This document shows, in pieces, positions 45,196 to 53,089 of a stretch of DNA of 64,000 nt. Made by a program: the position numbers and the translations under genes. Under the pieces are notes generated by a model, which was given only the letters and a program-made list of their open reading frames with translations, was not told the DNA's origin and did no database searches. This DNA is from an uncultured Pseudomonas sp. (GTDB lineage Bacteria; Pseudomonadota; Gammaproteobacteria; Pseudomonadales; Pseudomonadaceae), in the NCBI RefSeq assembly GCF_946885955.1, contig NZ_CAMPHI010000008.1, positions 1-64,000 of the forward strand, in the 5' to 3' direction. Position 1 is the stretch's first letter. Each line of letters opens with the position of its first letter.

Positions 45196-45210
45196 TAGAC
45201 TGATCGTCTA
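45196..45210 (-). promoter_or_regulatory. Predicted AcuR operator before acuI
   Basis: TAGAC-TGATC-GTCTA, an interrupted palindrome centred in the 47-bp acuR-acuI gap, 14 bases before the acuI start codon. It matches the site at 45872-45886 in 14 of 15 bases. Its size and symmetry suit a TetR-family dimer site. Confidence 0.75.
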
Positions 45211-45228
45211 TAAATGGTGAAAAAAACA

Positions 45229-45861
45229 CTACCTCGCCATGCCGGTCAGAAAACCGGTGGCGAAGGTGTCTAGCGGTTGTGTGTTCTGAACCAGCTTGGC
45301 GCGTAGCACGGCACCTTCCCAGCCGATCCAGAAATAGGCGGCAAGCGCATCGCAATCGCTGCCCTGCCTCAGCTGTCCGAGGCTGACTGCCTCGGTCAGG
45401 CAATTGACCAGCCGTTCTTGCCAGTCGAGAAGGACGTTCTCCAGCGTTTGGCGAAAACTGGCGGGCAATGCCGTGATCTCCTGGCCCAGGTTGCCCACCA
45501 GGCAGCCCCGGCGAAACTGGTGCTTCGCCATACCGGATTTGGCGTCTTCGACGAAGTTGCTCAGGCGTTGCAGGGGCAGAACGCTTTCGTCCAGCAGCCA
45601 GCGATCCAGTTTGCGCGCGAAGTAGGCGGCATAGCGCTGCAGCACCTCCTGGACGAAGGCTTCCTTGCTGTCGAAGTAGTGATAGAACGAGCCTTTGGGA
45701 ACGCGGACACGTTTCAGCACTGCATCTATCCCCGTGGCGGCAAAGCCCTGCTCGGTCAGCACTTCCATGCCGCAATGCAGCAAGGCCTCACGAGTGTCTT
45801 CAAAAGTTCTCGCGACCTTGGGGGGGCGGCCACGACGGGCCAGGGGCTTGGAAGTAGTCAT
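45229..45861 (-). CDS. acuR: TetR-family repressor AcuR
   Basis: A 210-residue TetR regulator with the helix-turn-helix at about 35-60 (GIDAVLKRVRVPKGSFYHYF) and a C-terminal ligand domain. It resembles AcuR, which represses acuI and dddL in Rhodobacter and is released by acrylate. Adjacent acuI and two matching palindromes, one before each gene, support this. It is divergent from the LysR gene at 46113. Confidence 0.85.
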   Translation of the reverse strand: MTTSKPLARRGRPPKVARTFEDTREALLHCGMEVLTEQGFAATGIDAVLKRVRVPKGSFYHYFDSKEAFVQEVLQRYAAYFARKLDRWLLDESVLPLQRLSNFVEDAKSGMAKHQFRRGCLVGNLGQEITALPASFRQTLENVLLDWQERLVNCLTEAVSLGQLRQGSDCDALAAYFWIGWEGAVLRAKLVQNTQPLDTFATGFLTGMAR

Positions 45862-45871
45862 GGAAATATAT

Positions 45872-45886
45872 TAGACCGATCGTCTA
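45872..45886 (-). promoter_or_regulatory. Predicted AcuR operator before acuR
   Basis: TAGAC-CGATC-GTCTA lies 10 bases upstream of the acuR ATG and differs in one base from the site before acuI. It implies autoregulation, and the shared divergent region could also affect the LysR gene. Confidence 0.75.
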
Positions 45887-46112
45887 CAGTGTCAATCCCA
45901 TGGTATTGAACTAAACGTCCCATGCATGCGCGGTTGCTTAAGCTGTCTGTGTGTCGCGTGCTCGGCCCAAACTCAGGTCCTCAAGACACCGTAACGTCAT
46001 TTTCTACTTCGCGGGCAAGGCTCATTGGTGCTACCTGCTCGCCGATCACCTTATCAACCCGCCGCGAGGAGCTTCGCAGCGGGTGATTCATGATTCCTGG
46101 AGACTGTCCCTG

Positions 46113-47012
46113 ATGAGACAAATCTTGCCGCCGCTCAATTGGTTGCGGGCGTTCGAATCTGCGGCTCGCCACCTCAACTTTACCCATGCCGCCGAAGAGC
46201 TGAACCTGACACAGGCAGCCGTGAGTCAGCAGGTCAAGGGGCTGGAGATGAAGCTGGGAGCCGCGCTGTTCAAGCGCCTGCCCAGAGGGCTGGAGCTCAG
46301 CGAAGCCGGTCAGGCCTACCTGCCGGCGGTTCACGAAGCCATTGAGCGTTTGAGCGCTGCCACCGATGAGATATTCGGCCAGGGGCACCGCAAGGTACTG
46401 ACCGTGCGCGTTAATCTGGTTTTCTTCATCCACTGGCTGGCGATGCGCCTGCCCGAGTTTCGCAGGCTGCACCCCGATATCAACCTGCACATCACCAGCA
46501 ATATCTGGGTCGGCGATACCGACGTCGAGGCCGACCTGGAGATCCGCCACGGCCAGGGCAAGTGGGCTGGCCTGAAAGCGGATCGACTGACCTGGGACTC
46601 TCTGGTGCCGGTGTGCTCACCCTCGTTGGCGACCGAGCTGAAGCCACTGAACACGCCCGGGGACCTAGCGCGTCACGAATTGCTGCATGTTCTGGGCTAT
46701 GAAGAAGGTTGGGGCTACTGGTTGAAAAAGGCCGGGGCAGACCGAGTGGATTCATCCCAGGGGCTGCAATTCGATACGTTGATCTCGGCCTTGAGAATGG
46801 CCGAGCTGGGCCAGGGTGTGGCCTTGGCGCGCTCCTCCTTGGTCGAGCACATGCTCGATCACGGCGCTCTGATCGCGCCCTTCGAACAGCGTTTCACTAC
46901 CCAGGAAGCCTTCTACCTGGTGTATTCCCCCCTGGTTACGGCCAACCCCCAGGCCGTTGCATTCATTGCCTGGCTGGTATCGCAGGCTCAGACCGCGCAC
47001 CTCGAAAACTGA
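46113..47012 (+). CDS. LysR-family regulator of the ddd genes (DddR-like)
   Basis: A 299-residue GcvA-type LysR regulator: LPPLNWLRAFESAARHLNFT start, helix-turn-helix ELNLTQAAVSQQVKGLE, and an effector domain. A LysR regulator (DddR) controls dddD-type genes in Marinomonas, and this one lies immediately upstream of dddD, so the same role is likely; I leave the symbol blank because identity cannot be shown. ATG 46113 is chosen over longer frames since it matches the family start. Confidence 0.8.
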   Translation: MRQILPPLNWLRAFESAARHLNFTHAAEELNLTQAAVSQQVKGLEMKLGAALFKRLPRGLELSEAGQAYLPAVHEAIERLSAATDEIFGQGHRKVLTVRVNLVFFIHWLAMRLPEFRRLHPDINLHITSNIWVGDTDVEADLEIRHGQGKWAGLKADRLTWDSLVPVCSPSLATELKPLNTPGDLARHELLHVLGYEEGWGYWLKKAGADRVDSSQGLQFDTLISALRMAELGQGVALARSSLVEHMLDHGALIAPFEQRFTTQEAFYLVYSPLVTANPQAVAFIAWLVSQAQTAHLEN

Positions 47013-47083
47013 ACCTCCCCACTCGCGCCAAGGCCCGCTCCAGCCGGACCTGCGCCTCTTTCCAGTCCTTCCCGCTCAATAAT

Positions 47084-47104
47084 CGGCTCCTGCCTCAGGA
47101 GCCG
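47084..47104 (+). terminator. Hairpin after the LysR gene
   Basis: CGGCTCCTG and CAGGAGCCG form a perfect 9-bp stem with a 3-nt loop about 70 bp past the stop, followed by GCTTTAA. The T-run is weak. A second A8/T8 feature lies at about 47168-47198 (AAAAAAAATC...GGGGTTTTTTTT). The rest of 47013-47343 contains the likely dddD promoter and no gene. Confidence 0.55.
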
Positions 47105-47343
47105 GCTTTAACCCCTATCGCCGGACGCTAGAGCCTGGCCACCCATAAGTATCTTTATCCAGCCATAAAAAAAATCATGCCTTAGGGGTTTTTTTTATTG
47201 CTTTTCGCCTTCCTCCATTTTTCCCAAAGTAGCGCTGCAAGTCGTCGCCAAACCCCGAGGCAAGGCTGGGGCTAGGTATGTCGGCGATTACTCACAACAA
47301 CAAAAGCCCGTATTGCAGCGGGTCTTGCAAGCGATGGTGAATC

Positions 47344-49839
47344 ATGGGACAGCTCAGTCAATTACCCCTCAACGGCGTCAAGGTCATCGACTTCGGTCAG
47401 TACATCGCCGGGCCTGCCGTGGCCATGATCCTCGCGGACCTCGGCGCCACGGTCATCCATATCGATCCCCCCAGCGGGCCACTGTGGGACAGCCCGGCCA
47501 ACGCCGTGCTCAACCGCAACAAGCACTGCCTGCAACTCGACCTCAAATCTGCCCAAGGTCTGCAAGACGCCAAGGCGCTGATCGCCAGTGCCGACATCCT
47601 GATCGAGAACTTCCGCCCGGGCGTCATGCAGCGCCTGGGCTTGGACTTCACCGAGTTGCGGCGCCAGCGCCCCGAGCTGATCACGCTGTCCATTCCAGGC
47701 TTTGCCAGCAACGACGAGTTGCGCCGCGACTGGCGTGCCTTCGAGTCGATCATCGCGTCGGCATCCGGGGTGTTCACCGATATGGGCCAGAACCGCGTGC
47801 TGATGGGGATCAACCCGAGCTTCTCGCCGCTGCCGCTGGCGTCCGCCTACGGCACCATGTTGGCGGTGTCCGCGGTGGTGCTTGCCCTGCAGGCGCGGCA
47901 ACGCAGCGGCCTGGGCGATGAAATTGAGGTACCCCTGGCTTCCGCCGTGATGGAGGGGCTGTCGTACAACTCGATCAAGATCGACGGTTATCCGCTGCGC
48001 TACAAGACCCTGCGCGAGAAGGAAATCGAGCGCCGGCGCGCCGAGCAGCTGCCGATGAACCTCAGCTACGAGGATCTGCAGGAATACCTAGATCCGTTCT
48101 ACCGCACCTACGAATGCGCCGATGGCCGCAAGTTCTACGCGGTGTGCCCATCGCATCGTTCCCACGCCAAGCGTTGCCTCCAGGCCATGGGCCTGTATGA
48201 GGAAATGCTCGCTGCCGGCCTGCCCAAGGTCGAAGACCCTTATCTACCGATGGAGCAGTGGGAGGGCGATGCCTCGCTGGGTGTCTATCCGCTGCCGGCG
48301 CACTGGGCCCAGCGTATTTCGGCGCGAATGAAAGAGGTATTCCTCACCAAGACCGCCGCCGAGTGGGAAAAGATCTTCGGCGAAGGCCAGTTCCCCGGCG
48401 CCCCGCACCGCTCCACGCAGGAGTGGCTGCACGATGAACACGCCAATACCGCCGGCCTGGTGGTCGAGGTCGAAGATCCGCAATACGGCAAGATGAAGCA
48501 GCCGGGAGCTATCGCTTGGCTGGAAGATAGCGCAGCCATGATGCTGGCGCCCAACCCGCGCCGTACGGTCGATGTCCGGGAGGCCCTCGCCACTCTGGCC
48601 GAGTGTGCCTCGCCAGCGCTACCTGCTCCGTCCGAAAAAGCCGTTGGCTGGCTGGAAGGCGTGCGTGTTCTCGACCTGACCAACGTCATCGCCGGCCCGC
48701 ACTCGGCTTCGTTCCTGGGCCGCTTCGGCGCTGATGTGATCAAGCTCGACCCGGCCACCCCGAACTACGACCCGTGGAACACCGTGGTATTCGGCATGTC
48801 CTCGGCGCGTGGCAAGAAGAGCATTCTGGTCGACCTGAACCAGGCGGATGGCCGCGAGGTGTTCAATACCCTGGTGCGTTCGGTGGACGTCATCGTGATG
48901 AACGCGCCTGATCGACAGCTGGAGCCCCTGGGCCTCGATGAGGCCAGCCTGCAGGTGGTGAATCCGGGCGTGATCTTCTGCCAGCTGGACTGTTTTGGCG
49001 GCCCGCGTCGTGGCCCGCGTACCGACTATCTGGGTTACGACGACCTGATCCAGGCCACCACCGGCATCATGCTGCGCTTTGGTGGCGGCATGCAGACCCC
49101 GGAAGAGCACGCCCACGTCGGCACCATCGACGTCATGTGCGGCTTCGCCGCCGCCCTGGGGGTCGCCGCCGCGCTGTACCGCAAAGAGGCAACCGGTCAG
49201 GTCAGTCGCGCCCGCACCTCCCTGGCGTCGCTGGGCAACCTGGTGCAGATTCCCTTCTGCTTCGACTATGCGGGCAGGAGCCCCTTCGATGAGCCGTCAG
49301 GCCGTGATGCCGTTGGGTACAGCGACCTGTCGCGCTTCTACCGCACCGCTGACGATTGGCTGTACCTGGACAGCAGCGAGGTGGAGCTGGAGCGTCTGGA
49401 GCGCGTGACCGGTCTGGCGGGCATCAGCGCCGCCGCCGACCGAGCGGCCTTCCTCAACCAGGCGTTGGCCTCGGAAACGGCCGCCACCTGGCAGCAGCGC
49501 CTGCTCGCCGCCGATATCGCCGCGGTGGCGCCGGACAACCTCGACAGCCTGCGCCAACGCTACAGCCGCCCTGCTGACGGCCGCCCCGGCACCGACAACG
49601 GCAGCTATTCGTTCAGCGTCTATGCCGATCACCCGAGCGGCCATTGCGTCACTCAGTTGGATCCCTACGCGATCCGTCCGCGCAATGCGCCGATTCGCGC
49701 CTTGGCGCCGGCCGAGAAGTTCGGCGCCTCGACCCGCCGCGTGATGCAGGAATTCGGCTACAGCCAGGCCCAGATCGACGCGCTGATCGAGCGCAACAGC
49801 ATCAGCGAAAGCTGGAGTGAGGAGTACCTGCCGAGCTAA
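47344..49839 (+). CDS. dddD: DMSP CoA-transferase/lyase DddD
   Basis: An 831-residue protein made of two class III CoA-transferase (CaiB/BaiF) modules, about 5-420 and 430-831. Both show the family start (VIDFGQYIAGPAVAMILADLGA; VLDLTNVIAGPHSASFLGRFGA). The second has YLGYDDLIQATTG with Asp at the family catalytic position (D566/D567); the first has RAFESIIASASG there and lacks it. This two-module layout is that of DddD, which attaches CoA to DMSP and releases dimethyl sulfide plus 3-hydroxypropionyl-CoA. The dddT, dddB and dddC genes following support the call. Confidence 0.92.
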   Translation: MGQLSQLPLNGVKVIDFGQYIAGPAVAMILADLGATVIHIDPPSGPLWDSPANAVLNRNKHCLQLDLKSAQGLQDAKALIASADILIENFRPGVMQRLGLDFTELRRQRPELITLSIPGFASNDELRRDWRAFESIIASASGVFTDMGQNRVLMGINPSFSPLPLASAYGTMLAVSAVVLALQARQRSGLGDEIEVPLASAVMEGLSYNSIKIDGYPLRYKTLREKEIERRRAEQLPMNLSYEDLQEYLDPFYRTYECADGRKFYAVCPSHRSHAKRCLQAMGLYEEMLAAGLPKVEDPYLPMEQWEGDASLGVYPLPAHWAQRISARMKEVFLTKTAAEWEKIFGEGQFPGAPHRSTQEWLHDEHANTAGLVVEVEDPQYGKMKQPGAIAWLEDSAAMMLAPNPRRTVDVREALATLAECASPALPAPSEKAVGWLEGVRVLDLTNVIAGPHSASFLGRFGADVIKLDPATPNYDPWNTVVFGMSSARGKKSILVDLNQADGREVFNTLVRSVDVIVMNAPDRQLEPLGLDEASLQVVNPGVIFCQLDCFGGPRRGPRTDYLGYDDLIQATTGIMLRFGGGMQTPEEHAHVGTIDVMCGFAAALGVAAALYRKEATGQVSRARTSLASLGNLVQIPFCFDYAGRSPFDEPSGRDAVGYSDLSRFYRTADDWLYLDSSEVELERLERVTGLAGISAAADRAAFLNQALASETAATWQQRLLAADIAAVAPDNLDSLRQRYSRPADGRPGTDNGSYSFSVYADHPSGHCVTQLDPYAIRPRNAPIRALAPAEKFGASTRRVMQEFGYSQAQIDALIERNSISESWSEEYLPS

Positions 49840-49857
49840 CCGCCCGGTATCAGCCGT

Positions 49858-49892
49858 CGCTCTGGCATGCCGCTGCCCGGCATGCCAGAGCG
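49858..49892 (+). terminator. Strong hairpin after dddD
   Basis: CGCTCTGGCATGCC and GGCATGCCAGAGCG form a perfect 14-bp stem with a 7-nt loop 19 bp after the dddD stop. There is no T-run, so it may stabilise or partly terminate the dddD message and make dddD expression differ from dddTBC. Confidence 0.55.
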
Positions 49893-49924
49893 ATTCCCCC
49901 TGAAGCGACCTTGTGAGAAGCACC

Positions 49925-50040
49925 ATGAATAACAAATACAAAAAAGCCATACCCGATGTTCATCGCCCTCTCTTTAACCGGCAGCGTTTGCGCGCCGAGT
50001 GATACGACGGATAACCCGCATTTTGTTTCCGCGCACTACG
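49925..50040 (+). pseudogene. Remnant of an exported-protein gene start between dddD and dddT
   Basis: ATG 49925, preceded by GAGAAG, opens MNNKYKKAIP and then shifts by one base. From 49956 the next frame reads MFIALSLTGSVCA followed by PSDTTDNPHF. Joined, they form a textbook signal peptide, so one extra base (near 49955) seems to have broken it. No mature domain follows; the frame runs into the dddT start. It looks like the decayed 5' end of a periplasmic or outer-membrane (porin-like) gene lost from the ddd operon. Chance is possible. Confidence 0.4.
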
Positions 50041-50100
50041 GCTCCCGGCGATCGCTAAACGCACGCCGCCGTAGCCAGCCTACAAGAGGAGATTTTCGCG

Positions 50101-51750
50101 ATGAGCAACATTAACCACGGCTCAGCCCTGGACGGGCGAGTATTCTGGCCTTCGATAGCCGTCATTCTCGGCATCACCATTCCCCTGGTCCTGTTTCCCG
50201 AGTCTGGGAACCTGGTCATCAAGCAGCTGTTCGGCTTCGCCACCGGCAATTTCGGTTGGCTCTATCTGATCGCTGGCGTTGCCGCGGTGGTGTTTCTGCT
50301 GTGGCTCGCCCTGGGGCGCTACGGCCAGGTTCGCCTTGGCCGCGCCGAGGATTTACCCGAGTTTTCCTACTTCAGTTGGGTAGCCATGATCTTTTGTGGT
50401 GGCATCGGTATCGCCATCGCCAACTGGGCCTGGGTCGAGCCGATCTACTACTTCGATGGCCCGCCACGCGGCCTCGTCGGCCAAAGCAAGGAGGCGGCCG
50501 AGTGGGCACTGGCCTACGGGCAGTTCCACTGGGGCCTGACGCCCTGGGCCTTCTACTGCCTACCGGCGATTCCCATTGCTTACTCCATGTACGTTCGTCG
50601 TCAACCTGGCGTTCGTTTGTCGGTCGCCGCGCGAGGGCTCCTGGGTGACAAGGCCAACGGTTGGCTGGGTATCCTGCTCGATACAGTGGTGGTCTTCGGC
50701 ATCGTCGGTGGCGTCGGCACCTCGCTGGGTTTGGCCGTGCCGCTGGTTTCGACACTGGCTTCGGACGTACTCGGCGTGCAACCTTCGTTCGGCTTCGACA
50801 TGCTGATTCTCGGCCTGTGGACCGCCCTGTTCGGCATGAGCGTGTGGTTCGGTCTGAGCAAAGGCATCAAGCTGCTCAGCGATATCAACGTCTATCTGGC
50901 GGTGCTGCTCCTGCTGTTTGTTCTGGCCATTGGCCCGACTCTGTTCATCATCAATGGCTGGTCCAACAGTATCGGCCTGATGTTCAACAACTTCGTGCAG
51001 ATGAGCCTGTGGACCGATCCGATCGCCAAAGGCAGCTTTCCCCAGGACTGGACCATCTTCTACTGGGCCTGGTGGATCGCCTATGCGCCGATGATGGGCC
51101 TGTTCGTCGCTCGCATCTCCCGTGGTCGTACCATCAGGGAGCTGGTGTTCGCCGAGCTGATCTGGGGCAGCCTGGGTTGCTGGGTGTTCTTCGCGGTGTG
51201 GGGCGGTTATGCCCTGGACCTGCAGCTCTCAGGGGCTCTGGACGTCAGCGCCATTCTCAACCAGCAGGGTATTCCCGCCACTGTCCTGGCAATCCTGAAA
51301 ACCATGCCCATGGCCGAGCTGGTCATCGCTGGCTTCGTTCTGCTGTGCTTCGTCTTCCTCGCCACGACCCTGGACTCGGCGGCCTACGTGCTGGCGTCGG
51401 TCACCTCGCGCGAGCTGTCCGGTTATGAGGAACCACGCCGCTGGATTCGCATCACCTGGGCGCTGCTGCTGGCGGTGGTTGGCGTCGGCCTGATCAAGGT
51501 CGGCGGGCTCAAGGCGGTGCAAACCTCCACCATCATCGTGGCCCTGCCATTGATTCCGGTACTGGGCGTCCTCGCTTGGTCGCTGATGCGCATGCTCGAT
51601 CAGGACTTTGGCAAGCGTCTGCGCTCGCCGACGCTGGTCGTCGACAGCGTGACGCCGACCATTCAGAACGGACCGAGCCAAGGGGGGAGCCCTGGCTATG
51701 TCTATGGCGCGGCCCCTAATCCCGCGGCACCGCTGAGTTCCGACCAATAG
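50101..51750 (+). CDS. dddT: BCCT-family DMSP/betaine transporter DddT
   Basis: A 549-residue betaine-choline-carnitine transporter with twelve predicted helices and the BCCT signature around TIFYWAWWIAYAPMMGLFVA. BCCT proteins import quaternary ammonium or sulfonium compounds; beside dddD it is expected to import DMSP. ATG 50101 has GAGGAG upstream. A hairpin (51758-51780) follows the stop. Confidence 0.9.
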   Translation: MSNINHGSALDGRVFWPSIAVILGITIPLVLFPESGNLVIKQLFGFATGNFGWLYLIAGVAAVVFLLWLALGRYGQVRLGRAEDLPEFSYFSWVAMIFCGGIGIAIANWAWVEPIYYFDGPPRGLVGQSKEAAEWALAYGQFHWGLTPWAFYCLPAIPIAYSMYVRRQPGVRLSVAARGLLGDKANGWLGILLDTVVVFGIVGGVGTSLGLAVPLVSTLASDVLGVQPSFGFDMLILGLWTALFGMSVWFGLSKGIKLLSDINVYLAVLLLLFVLAIGPTLFIINGWSNSIGLMFNNFVQMSLWTDPIAKGSFPQDWTIFYWAWWIAYAPMMGLFVARISRGRTIRELVFAELIWGSLGCWVFFAVWGGYALDLQLSGALDVSAILNQQGIPATVLAILKTMPMAELVIAGFVLLCFVFLATTLDSAAYVLASVTSRELSGYEEPRRWIRITWALLLAVVGVGLIKVGGLKAVQTSTIIVALPLIPVLGVLAWSLMRMLDQDFGKRLRSPTLVVDSVTPTIQNGPSQGGSPGYVYGAAPNPAAPLSSDQ

Positions 51751-51757
51751 CGTAAAC

Positions 51758-51780
51758 GCCGGGCAGCCTTACTGCCCGGC
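51758..51780 (+). terminator. GC hairpin between dddT and dddB
   Basis: GCCGGGCAG and CTGCCCGGC form a perfect 9-bp stem with a 5-nt loop directly after dddT. No T-run follows, so a processing or stability role is as likely as termination. Confidence 0.4.
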
Positions 51781-51865
51781 CTGCGCCAAACAGTTCTTAG
51801 ATAACGCATGGGATGGCCTTGCAGGTCCCAGGGGTCTTCTCATGCCTACACAACCTGGAGTGCAC

Positions 51866-53023
51866 ATGACCAATCAAGTGATACTGCCGCGCATCCTGCA
51901 GTTAGGCGCTGGTGCCAGCGAGGCCATCCCAAACGTGCTGAGCAGTCTCGGCTGTTCGCGCCCGCTGCTGATTACCGACAAGATGATGGTTCAACTGGGG
52001 TATGCCGGGCGTATTCAGGCAACCCTGGCCGCAAGCGGGCTGAAGGCGGACATCTTCGCCGATACCGTTCCCGAACCCACGGTCGATTCGATTCGGGCCG
52101 GAGTGGAAAAGGCGCGCGCCGGCGATTACGACAGCATCATCGCCTTGGGTGGCGGCAGCCCAATCGACAGTGCCAAGGCCATCGGCATCCTGGCCAAGTT
52201 GGGCGGTGAAATGCGCGACTACAAGTTCCCGCGCAACGTTACCGAGACCGGCCTGCCGATCATCGCGGTGCCGACCACGGCCGGAACAGGCTCGGAGGTC
52301 ACCCGATTCACCATCATCACCGACGAGCAGAACGACGAGAAGATGCTCTGCGTCGGCATCGGCTTCATGCCCGTCGCGGCACTGGTCGACTACAGCCTGA
52401 CGCTTAGTCTGCCGGCACGTGTCACCGCAGATACCGGCCTCGATGCCCTGACTCACGCCATCGAGGCGTACGTGAGCCAGAAGGCCAACCTCTATAGCGA
52501 CAGCCAGGCCCTGGCGGCCATGCGCCTGATCGGCCCGAATCTGCGCCGGGTCTACCACGACGGTTCCGACCAGGCGGCTCGCGAAGCCATGATGCTGGGC
52601 TCGACGCTCGCCGGCGTCGCCTTCTCCAGTGCCTCGGTGGCGCTGGTGCATGGCATGAGCCGTCCGATAGGGGCCTTCTTCCACGTGCCTCATGGCCTGT
52701 CCAACGCCATGCTGCTGCCTTGCGTGACGGCTTTCTCCATCCCTGCCGCTGCCGAGCGCTACGCCGATTGCGCACGGGCCATGGGAATCGCCAGCGAACA
52801 GGACAGCGCCGAGCAGGCCAACGCCAAGCTGCTCACCGAACTGCAGGCGCTCAATGACGAGCTGCAGGTGCCGACACCGGCGCAGTTTGGTATCGACCGC
52901 GAACGTTTCTTCGAGCTGATGCCGACCATGGCGCAACAGGCGCTCGCCTCCGGCTCGCCGGGCAACAACCCGCGTGTGCCGACCGTCGAGCAAATGGTCG
53001 AGCTCTACAGCAGCCTTTGGTAA
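51866..53023 (+). CDS. dddB: Iron-containing alcohol dehydrogenase DddB
   Basis: A 385-residue group III (iron-dependent) alcohol dehydrogenase: GGGSPIDSAKAIG cofactor motif, PTTAGTGSEVTRF, and metal ligands in TGLDALTHAIEAYVS and HGMSRPIGAFFHVPHG. In the DddD pathway DddB oxidises 3-hydroxypropionate (or its CoA ester) to malonate semialdehyde. ATG 51866 with GGAG seven bases before is preferred; ATG 51842 is in frame. Confidence 0.88.
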   Translation: MTNQVILPRILQLGAGASEAIPNVLSSLGCSRPLLITDKMMVQLGYAGRIQATLAASGLKADIFADTVPEPTVDSIRAGVEKARAGDYDSIIALGGGSPIDSAKAIGILAKLGGEMRDYKFPRNVTETGLPIIAVPTTAGTGSEVTRFTIITDEQNDEKMLCVGIGFMPVAALVDYSLTLSLPARVTADTGLDALTHAIEAYVSQKANLYSDSQALAAMRLIGPNLRRVYHDGSDQAAREAMMLGSTLAGVAFSSASVALVHGMSRPIGAFFHVPHGLSNAMLLPCVTAFSIPAAAERYADCARAMGIASEQDSAEQANAKLLTELQALNDELQVPTPAQFGIDRERFFELMPTMAQQALASGSPGNNPRVPTVEQMVELYSSLW

Positions 53024-53089
53024 CCCTTCCTTTTTCAACATAAAGGCAGCGGCCTCTTGCCCTGTCGTCCATTTTCTAGGAGTCGCCCC

